This document shows, one piece after another, positions 1-9,420 of a DNA stretch of 64,000 nt. The translations under genes were made by a program, and so were the position numbers. The stretch is from Azospirillum sp. SYSU D00513 (GTDB lineage Bacteria; Pseudomonadota; Alphaproteobacteria; Azospirillales; Azospirillaceae), in the NCBI RefSeq assembly GCF_017356015.1, contig NZ_JAFIQV010000017.1, positions 60,474 to 124,473 on the forward strand. Reading direction: 5' to 3'. Within the stretch, counting starts at the first letter, position 1; each line of letters starts with the position of its first letter. The notes beneath the pieces are model-generated. The model did not search any database. It had not been told where the DNA came from and saw only the letters and a program-made list of their open reading frames with translations.

Positions 1-1197
1 CCGCTCCTGCAGGACCTTGGCCGTGCGGCGCAGATGCTGGCGGTAATGGCCGAGCTGGATAAAGGTCGCGATGCTGCGCTGGTTGTTGGTCGGCGGGTGG
101 CGCAGAAGCAGGCGCCGCAGGACGCGCAACTCGTCGATCACCGGCTTGGGCGCCACGACGTAGCCGATGCGCAGGCCCGGCGCCAGGATCTTGGAGAAGC
201 TGCCCGTGTAGATCACGCAATCCGCCCGGTCGAGGCTCTTCAGGCAGGGCAGATCGGCGTCGCCCTCCACCGACAGGTCGGATTCATAGTCGTCCTCGAC
301 CAGAACGACGCCGTGGCGGGACGCGGCCTCCAGCAGCTCGCGCCGCCGCCCGACCGGCATGACGGCCGTTGTCGGGCATTGATGGCCCACCGTCACGAAG
401 GCGACCCGCCGGCTGGCGAACATCCCGTCGGGCACGACGCCGTAGCGGTCGCACGTCAGCGCCCGCATGTCCGCGGTCGCCATGCCGACCATGTAGCGCA
501 CGTCGGGATAGCCGGGGTTCTCGATGCCGACCGGCGTGTCGCGGCCGACCAGAAGCTGGACCAGCATCGACAGGGCGTGCTGCGAACCGAGGGTGATGAT
601 GATCTCCCCCGGACCGGCGAAGATGCCGCGCCGGGGCAGCACCTTGTGGCGCAGCTGGTCCAGCAGGTCGGGATCGTCGTCGTCGATCATGTCGCGCGCC
701 CAGCGGGTGATCTCCTGCACGCTGGAGGCGGCCTTCACGCTCTCCCGCCACGGGTTGGTCGGGAACAGGCTGGGGTCGAACTGCCCGAACAGGAAGGGAT
801 AGGGATAGTCCATCCAGTCGCGCGGCTTGGTGATCTGGGGCATCCGGGACGGCCGGATGGCGAAGCGCGCCGCCCAGCTCTCCGCCGCCGCCTCGGCCGC
901 TTGCCCGGGCCCCCGTCCGGTCGCCGGCCGGTCCCTGGACGAGGCGACGAAGCAGCCGCTGCGCTCGCGCGCGACGAGGAGACCGTCGTCGATCAGCCCC
1001 TGATAGGCCGCGTTGACCGTGTTGCGCGAGATGCCCAGCGCCTCGGCGAGGCCGCGGCTGGACGGCACCCGCATGTCGGGCGCCAGCGTCCCGGTCTCGA
1101 TGGCCTGCGCGATGATGCCCTGGATGCGGGACCCGAGCCCCTGATGGTCACGCTCCATCCCGCCGAAAAGAAGCCGCCAAGCGGTGTCGATCTGCAT
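1..1197 (-). CDS. MocR/PdxR-family regulator (GntR wHTH + aminotransferase-like domain), C-terminus outside window
   Basis: The frame runs from ATG at 1197 to the window edge, giving 399 codons without a stop, so the C-terminus is missing. The first ~80 residues look like a GntR winged helix (region VPSSRGLAEALGISRNTV). After a linker comes a fold-type I aminotransferase-like domain with YPDVRYMVG, VEDDYESD and the PLP-lysine context GSFSKILAPGLRIGYV. This architecture is diagnostic of MocR regulators, which use PLP or an amino-acid adduct as effector. It is divergent from the taurine transporter and aminotransferase genes. By analogy to TauR of Rhodobacter it probably activates them in response to taurine; that role is inferred from position, not seen in the sequence. 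Confidence 0.85.
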   Translation of the reverse strand, partial: MQIDTAWRLLFGGMERDHQGLGSRIQGIIAQAIETGTLAPDMRVPSSRGLAEALGISRNTVNAAYQGLIDDGLLVARERSGCFVASSRDRPATGRGPGQAAEAAAESWAARFAIRPSRMPQITKPRDWMDYPYPFLFGQFDPSLFPTNPWRESVKAASSVQEITRWARDMIDDDDPDLLDQLRHKVLPRRGIFAGPGEIIITLGSQHALSMLVQLLVGRDTPVGIENPGYPDVRYMVGMATADMRALTCDRYGVVPDGMFASRRVAFVTVGHQCPTTAVMPVGRRRELLEAASRHGVVLVEDDYESDLSVEGDADLPCLKSLDRADCVIYTGSFSKILAPGLRIGYVVAPKPVIDELRVLRRLLLRHPPTNNQRSIATFIQLGHYRQHLRRTAKVLQER

Positions 1198-1491
1198 GGT
1201 GCCCAACCGTCCTTCTTCCTCGGCCCTGCTTTCTCGGCCGTCCCGACCGGGCATGCGCGAAGCAAGAAGGATGCCGGCCGGCGGAGGGCCGGACCCAGAC
1301 CGGCGGGGCGGCGGCGGTGAGCGGAAGGCGGGCGCCTGCCCAAACAGGCGGCGGCTGGCGCCCGAAGCGGCAGCGGACCGGGCGCCGGACCAGTCACATC
1401 CTCAAACCGGAGGGATCTGGACCTTTCGGCGGGAGGGCCGCCGGTTCCTAATGGCCGCATCGGAACGATCGGCCTCGACGGAGATCCCGCC
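1198..1491. promoter_or_regulatory. Divergent control region between the MocR gene and tauA
   Basis: About 290 bp without a supported gene. It must hold both divergent promoters. A CTGGACCT element at 1417-1424 resembles the half of the direct repeat described for TauR in Rhodobacter as I remember it, and CCGGTTCCTAA at 1440-1450 is a weak second copy. The ribosome binding site GGAGA (1480-1484) lies 7 nt before the tauA ATG. No clear -35/-10 pair is evident by eye. Confidence 0.4.
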
Positions 1492-2499
1492 ATGATGTTC
1501 AGCAAGACCCTGCTCGCCACCGCCTTCGTCGCTTTCGGCGCGCTGGTCGGGGCGTCCGCCCCGGCCGTGGCCGCGGAGAAGACCGTCACCTTCGCCTACC
1601 AGGACATGATGACCCCCATCCGCGTGCTGATGGAGAGCGGGGAGCTGGAAAAGAAGACCGGCTACACGGTGAAATGGGTCAAGTTCGGCGGAGGCGGCGA
1701 TGTGATCCGCGCCATGTCGTCGGGCAACGTCGATGTGGGCGAGGCCGGCTCCTCCCCCATCGCCGCGGCGGCGTCCCAGGGGCTTCCGATCACCCTGTTC
1801 TGGATCCTCGACGACATCGCCAACGCCGAACAGTTGGTCGCCCGCAACGGCAGCGGCATCACCTCCATCGCCGACCTGAAGGGCAAGACGGTCGCGGTAC
1901 CCTTCGTCTCGACCGCCCATTATCAGCTGATGTACGCGCTGCAGGAGGCCGGGCTGTCGGGCAAGGACGTCAAGCTGATGAACATGCGCCCGCCGGAGAT
2001 CGCCGCGGCCTGGGAGCGCGGCGACATCGACGCCACCTTCATCTGGGCGCCGGTGCTGACCGCCGCGAAGAAGAACGGGACCGTCATCGCCAGCGCCGGG
2101 GACTTCGCGAAGAAGGGCAAGGCGACCTTCGACGGCATCGTCGCGACCAAGGCCTTCATGACGGCCAACCCCGACTTCATGACCACGTTCGTGAAGCTGC
2201 TGGCCGCCGCCGACGCCGATTACGCCAAGACCGGCGGTTCCTGGGCCGCGACCTCGCCGCAGGTGGCGGCGATCGCCAAATGGACCGGCGCCGCCCCGGC
2301 CGACGTGCCGGCCGGTCTGGCCGCCTACCGCTTCCCGACCCTGGAGGAGCAGGCGTCGAAGGATTGGCTGGGCGGCGGTGCCGCCGAGGCGCTGAAATCG
2401 ACCGCCGAGTTCCTGAAGAGCCAGGGCCGCGTCACCGAACTGGCGCCCGATTACGGCCTGTTCGTGACCGCGGACGTCGTCAAGGCGGCCGCCAAGTAA
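1492..2499 (+). CDS. tauA: Taurine ABC transporter, periplasmic substrate-binding protein
   Basis: 335-residue periplasmic binding protein of the TauA/SsuA (NMT1-like) family. Residues 1-28 form a Sec signal peptide ending in PAVAA before EKT. The mature part has the typical early segments for this family ([51 protein letters not shown]). A GGAGA ribosome site sits 7 nt upstream; ATG codons at 1492 and 1495 are both possible. It is first in a run of tauABC, exporter, isfD and tpa on the same strand, which makes taurine the most likely ligand rather than another sulfonate. The substrate assignment rests on the downstream enzymes. Confidence 0.85.
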   Translation: MMFSKTLLATAFVAFGALVGASAPAVAAEKTVTFAYQDMMTPIRVLMESGELEKKTGYTVKWVKFGGGGDVIRAMSSGNVDVGEAGSSPIAAAASQGLPITLFWILDDIANAEQLVARNGSGITSIADLKGKTVAVPFVSTAHYQLMYALQEAGLSGKDVKLMNMRPPEIAAAWERGDIDATFIWAPVLTAAKKNGTVIASAGDFAKKGKATFDGIVATKAFMTANPDFMTTFVKLLAAADADYAKTGGSWAATSPQVAAIAKWTGAAPADVPAGLAAYRFPTLEEQASKDWLGGGAAEALKSTAEFLKSQGRVTELAPDYGLFVTADVVKAAAK

Positions 2500-2552
2500 C
2501 GGCGGGGGCCTTCCGTCCCCGGTCCATCCCCCCTCACGTCAGGAAGTCCCGC

Positions 2553-3344
2553 ATGCTCGAAGTCCGCAATGTCAGCGTCCAGTATGGCGGCGGCGAAAGC
2601 GGCACCGTCGCGCTGTCCTGGATCAACCTGACCATCGAACCGGGGGAATTCGTCGTCGCGCTCGGCGCCTCGGGCTGCGGCAAGACGACCCTGCTGTCCT
2701 GCATCGCCGGCTTCCTGCCGGCGACGGACGGGGAGATCCTGCTGGAGGGCAAGCCCGTCACGGGGCCGGGGGCCGACCGGGGCGTGGTGTTCCAGCGCCA
2801 CGCCCTGATGCCCTGGCTGAACGTGGCGGACAACGTCGCCTTCGGGCTGCGGATGCAGGGGATGGGCAAGGCCGAACGGACGCAGCGCGCCCGCAACATG
2901 CTGGAACTGGTCGGGCTCGCCGCCTTCGCCGACAAAAAGATCTACGAGCTGTCGGGCGGCATGCAGCAGCGCGTCGGCATCGCCCGCGCGCTGGCCGCCG
3001 ACCCGCGCATGCTGCTGATGGACGAACCGCTGGGCGCGCTCGACGCCTTCACCCGCGAACAGATCCAGGAACTGATCCTGCGGGTGTGGGCCGAGACGCG
3101 GAAGATGGCCTTCTTCATCACCCACGAGGTGGAGGAGGCGATCTTTCTCGCCACCAAGCTGATCATCATGACCCCGCGGCCCGGCCGGATCGCGCAGACG
3201 ATCCCGCTGGACTTCAGCCGGCGCTTCCTGGCCGGGCAGGACGCACGGTCCGTCAAATCCTCCCCCGACTTCATCGCCATGCGCGAACGGGTCCTCAGCT
3301 TCATCCATGACCGCAACGACGCCGCCACCGGAGAAGCCGCATGA
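2553..3344 (+). CDS. tauB: Taurine ABC transporter, ATP-binding protein
   Basis: 263-residue ABC ATPase of the nitrate/sulfonate/taurine class. Walker A GASGCGKT is at residues 38-45, signature LSGGMQQR at about 133-140 and Walker B MLLMDEP at about 153-159, followed by the switch His in [10 protein letters not shown]. The open frame extends far upstream, but the ATG at 2553 begins the conserved [11 protein letters not shown] strand and follows an AGGA at 2541, so it is the likely start. The stop overlaps the tauC start (ATGA at 3341-3344), implying translational coupling. It powers uptake through TauC. Confidence 0.88.
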   Translation: MLEVRNVSVQYGGGESGTVALSWINLTIEPGEFVVALGASGCGKTTLLSCIAGFLPATDGEILLEGKPVTGPGADRGVVFQRHALMPWLNVADNVAFGLRMQGMGKAERTQRARNMLELVGLAAFADKKIYELSGGMQQRVGIARALAADPRMLLMDEPLGALDAFTREQIQELILRVWAETRKMAFFITHEVEEAIFLATKLIIMTPRPGRIAQTIPLDFSRRFLAGQDARSVKSSPDFIAMRERVLSFIHDRNDAATGEAA

Positions 3345-4210
3345 AACCGACCGCCACGGAACAGCCGAAACCCACCGACGGCCTCGGCGGCGTGCCGGCC
3401 GGGCTGGTGCCGCTCCGCCGGACGCGCAGGGCGATGCAGGGCTTCCGGCCGCAGCCGGCGCTGATCAGCGTGGTGACCATACTCGCGGCCATCGCGCTGT
3501 GGGCGGCGCTGACCGGCCAGGGAGTCGTGAAGCCGCTGTTCCTGCCCAGGATCGGAACGGTGTTCCAGGCGTTCCTCGACGCGGTGGACGGGCGGATCGA
3601 CGGCGCCCCGCTGATCGAGCACGTCACCATGAGCCTTCTGCGCGTCGTCGGCGCCTTCGCGCTGGCCGCGCTGGTCGGCATCCCGGTCGGGCTCGCCACC
3701 GGCCTCAGCCCCGGCCTGCGGGCGGCGCTGGATCCCTTCATCGAGTTCTACCGGCCGCTGCCGCCGCTGGCCTATCTGCCGCTGGTCATCATCTGGTTCG
3801 GCATCGGCGAGACGTCGAAGGTCCTGCTGATCTTCTTCGCCTGCTTCGCGCCCGTGGCGCTGGCCGCCCGGGCCGGCGTGTCGGCGGCGACCGCCGATCA
3901 GGTCAACGCGGCCCGCGCGCTGGGGGCCAGCCGCTGGCAGGTGGTGGCGCATGTGGTGCTGCCCGCGGCCCTGCCCGACATTCTCGTCGGCCTCAGGATC
4001 GGCATGGGGGTGGGCTGGACGACGCTGGTCGCCGCCGAGATGGTCGCCGCCTCCACCGGCATTGGCCAGATGGTGCTCAACGCCTCCAACTTCCTGCGCA
4101 CCGACATCGTGCTGATGGGGATCTTCGTGATCGGCTTCTTCGCCGCCCTGTTCGAATTCGGCATGCGCTGGCTGGAACGCCGCCTGGTGCCCTGGAAGGG
4201 CAAGGTCTGA
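3341..4210 (+). CDS. tauC: Taurine ABC transporter, permease
   Basis: 289-residue BPD_transp_1 permease of the SsuC/TauC type with about six membrane spans after a ~40-residue cytoplasmic N-terminus. The coupling loop (EAA motif region [26 protein letters not shown]) lies in the middle third and contacts TauB. The start overlaps the tauB stop by four bases. The conserved tail with [11 protein letters not shown] is typical of sulfonate permeases. Together with TauA and TauB it forms the complete importer. Confidence 0.88.
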   Translation: MKPTATEQPKPTDGLGGVPAGLVPLRRTRRAMQGFRPQPALISVVTILAAIALWAALTGQGVVKPLFLPRIGTVFQAFLDAVDGRIDGAPLIEHVTMSLLRVVGAFALAALVGIPVGLATGLSPGLRAALDPFIEFYRPLPPLAYLPLVIIWFGIGETSKVLLIFFACFAPVALAARAGVSAATADQVNAARALGASRWQVVAHVVLPAALPDILVGLRIGMGVGWTTLVAAEMVAASTGIGQMVLNASNFLRTDIVLMGIFVIGFFAALFEFGMRWLERRLVPWKGKV

Positions 4211-4238
4211 GACCGCCGTCCGGAAGGGTCCGCGTCCG

Positions 4239-4991
4239 ATGTCCATGGTCCTCTTCGGGGGCGTGACCTTCCTCGCCGCCGCCTTCCGCGGGGTGACGGG
4301 TTTCGGCTACGCCCTGATCGCGGCGCTGGGGCTGCTGTTCCTGCCTTCGCCGGCGGCCGGCGTCCCGTTCATCCTCGTCAGCGACCTGCTGCTCACCGGC
4401 TTCCTTCTGCTGGACCGCGAGCAGGGGGCGGTGGACTGGGCGGTGGCGCGGCTTCTGCTGGGGATGGGCTTCGCGGGCGCCCTGTGCGGCAGCCTCTTGG
4501 CCGCGAGCCTCGACGCCGAAACCTCCCGGGCGCTCGTCGCCGTCACCGTCTTCGGGGCGGCTTGCGTCGCCCTGGTACGGGAGCCGCCGCCCTGGCTGCG
4601 GCACCGGAGCATCGGGGCGGGCATCGCCTTCGTCGTCGGCGTCCTGCTGGCCGCCTTCGCGGTCGGGGGTCCCCTGATCGCCGCGTGGCTGCTGGCCGGC
4701 GGCCGGGACCGCCGGACCATCAAGGGCACGCTGGCCGTGTTCTTCGGCGCGGTCGATGCGCTGAGCCTGGCCGGCCGTGGCCTGGTGGGTGCCATCGATC
4801 CCGCCGTCCTCGGCCTGCTGGCCGCCTACACGGCCCCCACCCTGGCCGGCTTCGCCGCCGGCCGCCTGCTGGCCGCGCGCCTGAGCGCCGACTCCTGGCG
4901 GCGGGTGGCGTCCGGGGGGCTGGTCGCCGTCGCGGCGGCGAGCCTCGCACAGGCCGCCTTCACGCTCGGCCACAGTTTCAACCCATCATGA
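4239..4991 (+). CDS. TauE/SafE-family membrane exporter, probable isethionate or sulfite exporter
   Basis: 250-residue hydrophobic protein with about seven to eight membrane segments and the duplicated GVTGFG-type signature of the TauE/SafE (DUF81) family near the N-terminus (AFRGVTGFGYALIAAL). It lies between tauC and the SDR gene and its stop overlaps an alternative ATG of that gene. TauE-family proteins next to taurine or sulfoacetaldehyde genes are thought to export sulfite, sulfoacetate or isethionate. Because no sulfoacetaldehyde acetyltransferase (Xsc) is present here and the next gene is a reductase, isethionate export (IsfE-like) is the favoured inference. Sulfite remains possible if xsc lies elsewhere. 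Confidence 0.7.
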   Translation: MSMVLFGGVTFLAAAFRGVTGFGYALIAALGLLFLPSPAAGVPFILVSDLLLTGFLLLDREQGAVDWAVARLLLGMGFAGALCGSLLAASLDAETSRALVAVTVFGAACVALVREPPPWLRHRSIGAGIAFVVGVLLAAFAVGGPLIAAWLLAGGRDRRTIKGTLAVFFGAVDALSLAGRGLVGAIDPAVLGLLAAYTAPTLAGFAAGRLLAARLSADSWRRVASGGLVAVAAASLAQAAFTLGHSFNPS

Positions 4992-5005
4992 GAAAAGGCG
5001 AAACC

Positions 5006-5767
5006 ATGCCGAAAACGGCCATCGTCACCGGCGCCACCTCGGGCTTCGGCGATGCCATCGCGCGGCGGCTGGTCGAGGAGGGCTGGCGCGTCGTCGCCAC
5101 CGGCCGGCGCCGCGACCGGCTCGACGCGCTGGTCGACGCGCTGGGCGGCCCGGCGGCCGTCCACCCGCTCTGCTTCGACATCCGCGACGAGACCGCGACG
5201 CGCGCGGCGCTTCAGTCCTTGCCGGAGGGGTTCCGGGACGTCTCGGTCCTGGTCAACAACGCAGGCCTGGCGCTCGGCACCGGGCCGGCGCAGGACTGCG
5301 ATCCCGACCAGTGGCGGACGATGATCGACACCAACGTCACGGGGCTGGTGACGATCACGCGGCTGCTGCTGGACCGGCTGATCGCACAGCGCGGGCTGAT
5401 CGTCAATCTCGCCTCCATCGCGTCCAACTGGCCCTATCCGGGCGGCAACGTCTATGCCGGCACCAAGGCCTTCGTGAAGCAGTTCTCGCTCGGCCTGCGC
5501 TGCGACCTGTCGGCGCAGGGCGTGCGCGTCACCTCCATCGAGCCCGGCCTGTCGGAAAGCGAGTTCACGATGGTGCGCACCGGCGGCGACAAGGCGGCCT
5601 ACGACGCGCTCTACGCCGGCGCCAACCCGCTGCAGCCGGAGGACATCGCCGAAACGGTGCGCTGGGTCGTGTCGCTGCCGCCGCACGTCAACGTCAACAG
5701 CCTGGAAATCATGCCGGTCAGCCAGTCCTGGTCGCCGTTCCGGATCCACCGCGACGGGCCGGGCTGA
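5006..5767 (+). CDS. isfD: Short-chain dehydrogenase, probable sulfoacetaldehyde reductase
   Basis: 253-residue classical SDR of the YdfG/IsfD type. The Rossmann motif TGATSGFG is at 8-15 and basic residues in TGRRRDRL suggest NADPH. NNAG is at about 84-87, and the catalytic set N110, S137, Y150 and K154 (YAGTK) is complete. The ATG at 5006 is preceded by AAAAGG with 7 nt spacing; an in-frame ATG at 4988 would overlap the exporter stop and add six residues. Known IsfD enzymes of Klebsiella and Chromohalobacter reduce sulfoacetaldehyde from taurine to isethionate. The flanking exporter and Tpa genes support that role, but the SDR could also act on another short-chain aldehyde such as malonate semialdehyde. 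Confidence 0.72.
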   Translation: MPKTAIVTGATSGFGDAIARRLVEEGWRVVATGRRRDRLDALVDALGGPAAVHPLCFDIRDETATRAALQSLPEGFRDVSVLVNNAGLALGTGPAQDCDPDQWRTMIDTNVTGLVTITRLLLDRLIAQRGLIVNLASIASNWPYPGGNVYAGTKAFVKQFSLGLRCDLSAQGVRVTSIEPGLSESEFTMVRTGGDKAAYDALYAGANPLQPEDIAETVRWVVSLPPHVNVNSLEIMPVSQSWSPFRIHRDGPG

Positions 5768-5793
5768 GACGCGTCCCGCCGCGCCGCGATCCC

Positions 5794-5831
5794 CCGCCAT
5801 TCCCGTACCGCCATTCCCGTACCGCCATTCC
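5794..5831 (+). repeat. Short tandem repeat, 14-bp unit, ~2.7 copies
   Basis: The unit CCGCCATTCCCGTA is repeated at 5794-5807 and 5808-5821 with a degenerate partial third copy to about 5831. It fills most of the gap between isfD and tpa, ending just before the tpa ribosome site (GGGAGAAG at about 5836-5843). Confidence 0.8.
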
Positions 5832-5847
5832 TATTGGGAGAAGACCG

Positions 5848-7245
5848 ATGGATGAGATCCTTCGGACCGACGTTTCTCGCGCCAACGACATTCGCCGGGT
5901 CATCGAGGCCGACCGCGCCCATGTCTGGCATCATCTGACCCAGCACAAGGGGTTCGAGACCAGCGATCCCCGCATCTTCGTCGAAGGCAAGGGCATGCGG
6001 CTGTGGGACGCCACCGGGCGCGAGTATCTCGACGGCGTGTCGGGAGGCGTCTGGACGGTCAATGTCGGCTATGGCCGGACCAGCATCGCCGACGCGGTGC
6101 GCGACCAGCTCGTGAAGCTGAACTATTTCGCCAATTCCGCCGGGTCGATCGCCGGCGCGCGCTTCGCCGAGAAGCTGATCGGCAAGATGCCGGGCATGAG
6201 CCGCGTCTACTACGCCAACTCCGGATCCGAGGCGAACGAGAAGGTGTTCAAGATGGTGCGCCAGATCGCGCACCGGCACCATGGTGGGCGCAAGCACAAG
6301 ATCCTCTACCGCGAGCGCGACTATCACGGCACGACGCTCGGCACCCTGGCCGCGGCCGGGCAGGCGCAGCGGCGCGCGCAGTTCGGCCCCTTCCCCGACG
6401 GCTTCGTGGAGGTGCCGCATTGCCTGGAATACCGCGGCCAGTACGGCGCGGTGGAGAATTACGGCGAGCTGGCCGCCGACGCGATCGAGGCCGTCATCCT
6501 GCGCGAGGGGCCGGACACCGTCGGCGCCCTCTGCCTGGAGCCGATCACCGCCGGCGGCGGCGTCATCACCCCGCCCAAGGGATACTGGGAGCGGGTGCAG
6601 GACATCTGCCGCCGCCACGAGGTGCTGCTGCACATCGACGAGGTGGTGTGCGGCGTCGGGCGCACCGGCGCGTGGTTCGGCTACCAGCATTACGGCGTGC
6701 AGCCCGACTTCGTCACCATGGCGAAGGGCGTGGCGTCGGGCTACGCCGCGATCTCCTGCACCGCCACGACGGAACGGATCTTCGAGCTGTTCAAGGACGA
6801 TCCGGCCGACCCGCTGTCCTTCTTCCGCGACATCTCGACCTTCGGCGGCTGCGTCGCCGGCCCGGCGGCCGCGCTGGAAAACATGCGCATCATCGAGGAG
6901 GAGGATCTCCTCGCCAACACCCGCGCGATGGGCGAGCGGCTGATGTCCGGCCTGTGGGGGCTGGCGGAGCGCCATCGCGCCGTCGGCGACGTGCGCGGCA
7001 AGGGGCTGTTCTGCGGCGTGGAGCTGGTGCAGGACCGCGCCGGCAAGGAGCCCGCCGACGAAAGGCTGGTGCAGGCGGTCGTCGCCGACTGCATGGCGAA
7101 CGGCGTCATCATCGGCGCGACCAACCGCTCGCTGCCCGGGCTGAACAACACCCTGTGCCTCAGCCCCGCGCTGATCGCCACCGCCGCCGACATCGACCGC
7201 ATCGTCGCGGCGATCGACGGCGCGCTGTCGCGCGTCTTCCACTGA
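5848..7245 (+). CDS. tpa: Taurine:pyruvate aminotransferase (class III)
   Basis: 465-residue PLP-dependent class III aminotransferase. It contains YYANSGSEANEKVFKM, the cofactor aspartate region LLHIDEVVCGVGRTG and the PLP lysine K293 in TMAKGVASGY. The sequence closely follows the Tpa group (for example VWHHLTQHKGFE and GVSGGVWTVNVGYGR), which transfers the taurine amino group to pyruvate, giving sulfoacetaldehyde and alanine in the cytoplasm. The start ATG is preceded by GGGAGAAG. It is last in the taurine run and ends before a strong hairpin. No alanine dehydrogenase, needed to release ammonium, is in view. Confidence 0.88.
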   Translation: MDEILRTDVSRANDIRRVIEADRAHVWHHLTQHKGFETSDPRIFVEGKGMRLWDATGREYLDGVSGGVWTVNVGYGRTSIADAVRDQLVKLNYFANSAGSIAGARFAEKLIGKMPGMSRVYYANSGSEANEKVFKMVRQIAHRHHGGRKHKILYRERDYHGTTLGTLAAAGQAQRRAQFGPFPDGFVEVPHCLEYRGQYGAVENYGELAADAIEAVILREGPDTVGALCLEPITAGGGVITPPKGYWERVQDICRRHEVLLHIDEVVCGVGRTGAWFGYQHYGVQPDFVTMAKGVASGYAAISCTATTERIFELFKDDPADPLSFFRDISTFGGCVAGPAAALENMRIIEEEDLLANTRAMGERLMSGLWGLAERHRAVGDVRGKGLFCGVELVQDRAGKEPADERLVQAVVADCMANGVIIGATNRSLPGLNNTLCLSPALIATAADIDRIVAAIDGALSRVFH

Positions 7246-7300
7246 CATCGGCGCCGGTTCTCCCGTCGCGCGCGGGCGGATCGCGGCGGGACTCCAGCAC

Positions 7301-7344
7301 GGAACAGGGGAAAGGCGGCGGCTTGCCGCCTTCCCCCCTGTTCC
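7301..7344. terminator. Hairpin between convergent tpa and dppF-like genes
   Basis: Arms at 7301-7319 and 7325-7344 pair almost perfectly (GGAACAGGGG outer part, GGCGGC inner part) around a five-base loop, with one small bulge. It has no long T tract but sits exactly between two converging genes, so a bidirectional terminator or mRNA end protector is likely. Confidence 0.65.
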
Positions 7345-7358
7345 GGCCGGTGTTCCGG

Positions 7359-8393
7359 TCAGCTCGCCGCGATGTCGTCGCGGATGCAGGACACAAAATG
7401 GCCGGGCGCCACCTCGCGCATCGCCCGCGCGGCCGGCTCGGCGCAGGCCGGCAGGGCGAAGGGGCAACGGGTGCGGAAGACGCAGCCGGACGGCGGGTTC
7501 GCCGGGCTCGGCAGGTCGCCTTCCAGCAGGATGCGGCGGCGCGGCGCGTCGGGGTCGGGGGTCGGCGCGGCCGACAGCAGCGCCAGCGTGTAGGGGTGGC
7601 GCGGCCGTTCGTAGAGCGCCTCGCTCGGCGCCAGCTCCATCAGCCGGCCGAGATACATGACCGCCACGCGGTCGCTGATGTAGCGCACCACGGCGAGGTC
7701 GTGGGCGATGAACAGCACCGCCAGCCCCAGCTCCCGCTGGAGGTCGCGCAGCAGGTTCACCACCTGGGCCTGGACCGACACGTCCAGGGCCGAGACCGGC
7801 TCGTCCGCGACGATGAAGTCCGGCTCGACCGCCAGCGCGCGGGCGATGCCGATGCGCTGGCGCTGCCCGCCGGAGAATTCGTGCGGGAAGCGGTCCATGG
7901 CGTCCGCCGTCAGCCCGACCTTCTCCAGCAGCGCCGCCGTGCGGTCGCGGCGGTCGCGCGCCGTGCCGATGCCGTGGACCACGAAGGCCTCGCCGATGAC
8001 GTCGCGCACCCGCTGGCGCGGGTCGAGGCTGGCGTAGGGGTCCTGGAAGATGATCTGCATGCGCCGGCGCTGGGCGCGCAGCCGCGCCTTGGGCAGGCCG
8101 GTGATCTCCTCCCCGTCGAAGCGGACGGAGCCGCCGGTCGGCTCGATCAGCCGCAGGATGCTGCGGCCCGCCGTGCTCTTGCCCGAGCCGGACTCGCCGA
8201 CCAGCCCCAGCACCTCGCCGCGCCGCAGGTCGAAGGATAGATCGTCCACCGCCTTGACCCAGCCCACGGGCCGCTGGAGCAGCCCGCCGAGGATGGGGAA
8301 ATGCTTGGACAGCCCGCGCACCCGCAGCAGCGGTTCGGACGCGGCGCTCTCGGGACGCGCCGGCGCGTCGGTCAGAGTGTCAGTGTGCGCCAT
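7359..8393 (-). CDS. Peptide/oligopeptide ABC transporter ATP-binding protein (DppF/OppF-type)
   Basis: 344-residue ATPase. The N-terminal linker is about 25 residues, then comes Walker A ([12 protein letters not shown]), signature [15 protein letters not shown], Walker [13 protein letters not shown] and the switch His in FIAHDLAVV. The C-terminal oligopeptide domain contains the cysteine cluster [14 protein letters not shown], typical of OppD/DppF. Phe-rich linkers ([10 protein letters not shown]) favour the F-type subunit. Its ATG at 8393 overlaps the stop of the preceding DppD-type gene (ATGA), so the two ATPases are coupled. It works with the permeases and binding protein encoded further upstream at 12647-16197. 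Confidence 0.85.
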   Translation of the reverse strand: MAHTDTLTDAPARPESAASEPLLRVRGLSKHFPILGGLLQRPVGWVKAVDDLSFDLRRGEVLGLVGESGSGKSTAGRSILRLIEPTGGSVRFDGEEITGLPKARLRAQRRRMQIIFQDPYASLDPRQRVRDVIGEAFVVHGIGTARDRRDRTAALLEKVGLTADAMDRFPHEFSGGQRQRIGIARALAVEPDFIVADEPVSALDVSVQAQVVNLLRDLQRELGLAVLFIAHDLAVVRYISDRVAVMYLGRLMELAPSEALYERPRHPYTLALLSAAPTPDPDAPRRRILLEGDLPSPANPPSGCVFRTRCPFALPACAEPAARAMREVAPGHFVSCIRDDIAAS

Positions 8394-9409
8394 CAGATGT
8401 CCCTCCAGCGGCGGCAGCGGACGGTGTGGTCGGGTCCGGCCGTCTCCAGCACGGGCTCGGCGGCGGTGCAGGCCGGTTCGGCGTAAGCGCAGCGCGGCGC
8501 GAAGGTGCAGCCCGGCGGCCGCGCCACGGGGCTCGGCACGTTGCCCGGAATGGCGGTGAGCCGCCCTTCCCCGCCCTGCCCCTGGCCACCCCGGCCCTGC
8601 CCGAGATGCGGCATGCAGGCGAGCAGGCCGCGCGTGTAGGGGTGCCTCGGCGTCCGGAAGAGGGAGCGGACGTCGCCCTCCTCCACCACCCGGCCGGCGT
8701 ACATCACGGCGACGCGTTGCGCGACCTCGGCGACGACGCCGAGATTGTGGGTGATGAAGAGGATGGATGTCCCCGTCTCCGCCTGGAGCCGGCGCATGAG
8801 GTCGAGGATCTGCGCTTGGATGGTGACGTCGAGCGCCGTGGTCGGCTCGTCCGCGATCAGCAGGGTCGGCCGGCAGGCCAGCGCCATGGCGATCATCACG
8901 CGCTGCCGCATGCCGCCGGACATCTGGTGCGGATACTCGTCCGCCCGCCGTTCCGGCGCCGGGATGCCGACGGTCCTCAACATCCCGATGGCCTCCTCCC
9001 GCGCGGCGCGGCGGTCGAGCCCGCGGTGGCGCCGCAGCGCCTCGCCGATCTGCTCGCCCACGCTGAAGACGGGGTTGAGCGAGGTCATCGGCTCCTGGAA
9101 GATCATGCCGATCTCGTTGCCGCGGATGGAGCGCATGGCGCGCTCCGGCTCGCGCGCGAGGTCGCGGACGGCGCCGTCGCGGCCCCGGAACAGGATCTCG
9201 CCGCCCGCGATGCGGCCGGGCGGGCTCTGTATCAGCCGCATCACCGACAGGCTGGTGACCGACTTGCCGCTGCCGGATTCCCCGACCACGGCCAAGGTCT
9301 CGTTGCGGCGGACCCGGAAGGAGACGCCGTCCACCGCCCTGGACAGGCCGCGGTCGGTCGCGAAGTGGGTCTGGAGGTTGCGGATGTCGAGCGTGACGTC
9401 GGCGTCCAT
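8393..9409 (-). CDS. Peptide/oligopeptide ABC transporter ATP-binding protein (DppD/OppD-type)
   Basis: 338-residue ATPase starting [16 protein letters not shown]. The open frame continues upstream, but the conserved N-terminus begins at ATG 9409. Walker A is [11 protein letters not shown], signature [15 protein letters not shown], Walker [13 protein letters not shown], and the switch His lies in FITHNLGVV. The C-terminal cysteine motif [14 protein letters not shown] is present. It pairs with the downstream F-type ATPase by a 4-bp overlap. A 12-bp gap separates it from the PLP-enzyme gene upstream, so all belong to one transcript. Confidence 0.85.
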   Translation of the reverse strand: MDADVTLDIRNLQTHFATDRGLSRAVDGVSFRVRRNETLAVVGESGSGKSVTSLSVMRLIQSPPGRIAGGEILFRGRDGAVRDLAREPERAMRSIRGNEIGMIFQEPMTSLNPVFSVGEQIGEALRRHRGLDRRAAREEAIGMLRTVGIPAPERRADEYPHQMSGGMRQRVMIAMALACRPTLLIADEPTTALDVTIQAQILDLMRRLQAETGTSILFITHNLGVVAEVAQRVAVMYAGRVVEEGDVRSLFRTPRHPYTRGLLACMPHLGQGRGGQGQGGEGRLTAIPGNVPSPVARPPGCTFAPRCAYAEPACTAAEPVLETAGPDHTVRCRRWRDI

Positions 9410-9420
9410 GGCGGCCCCGC

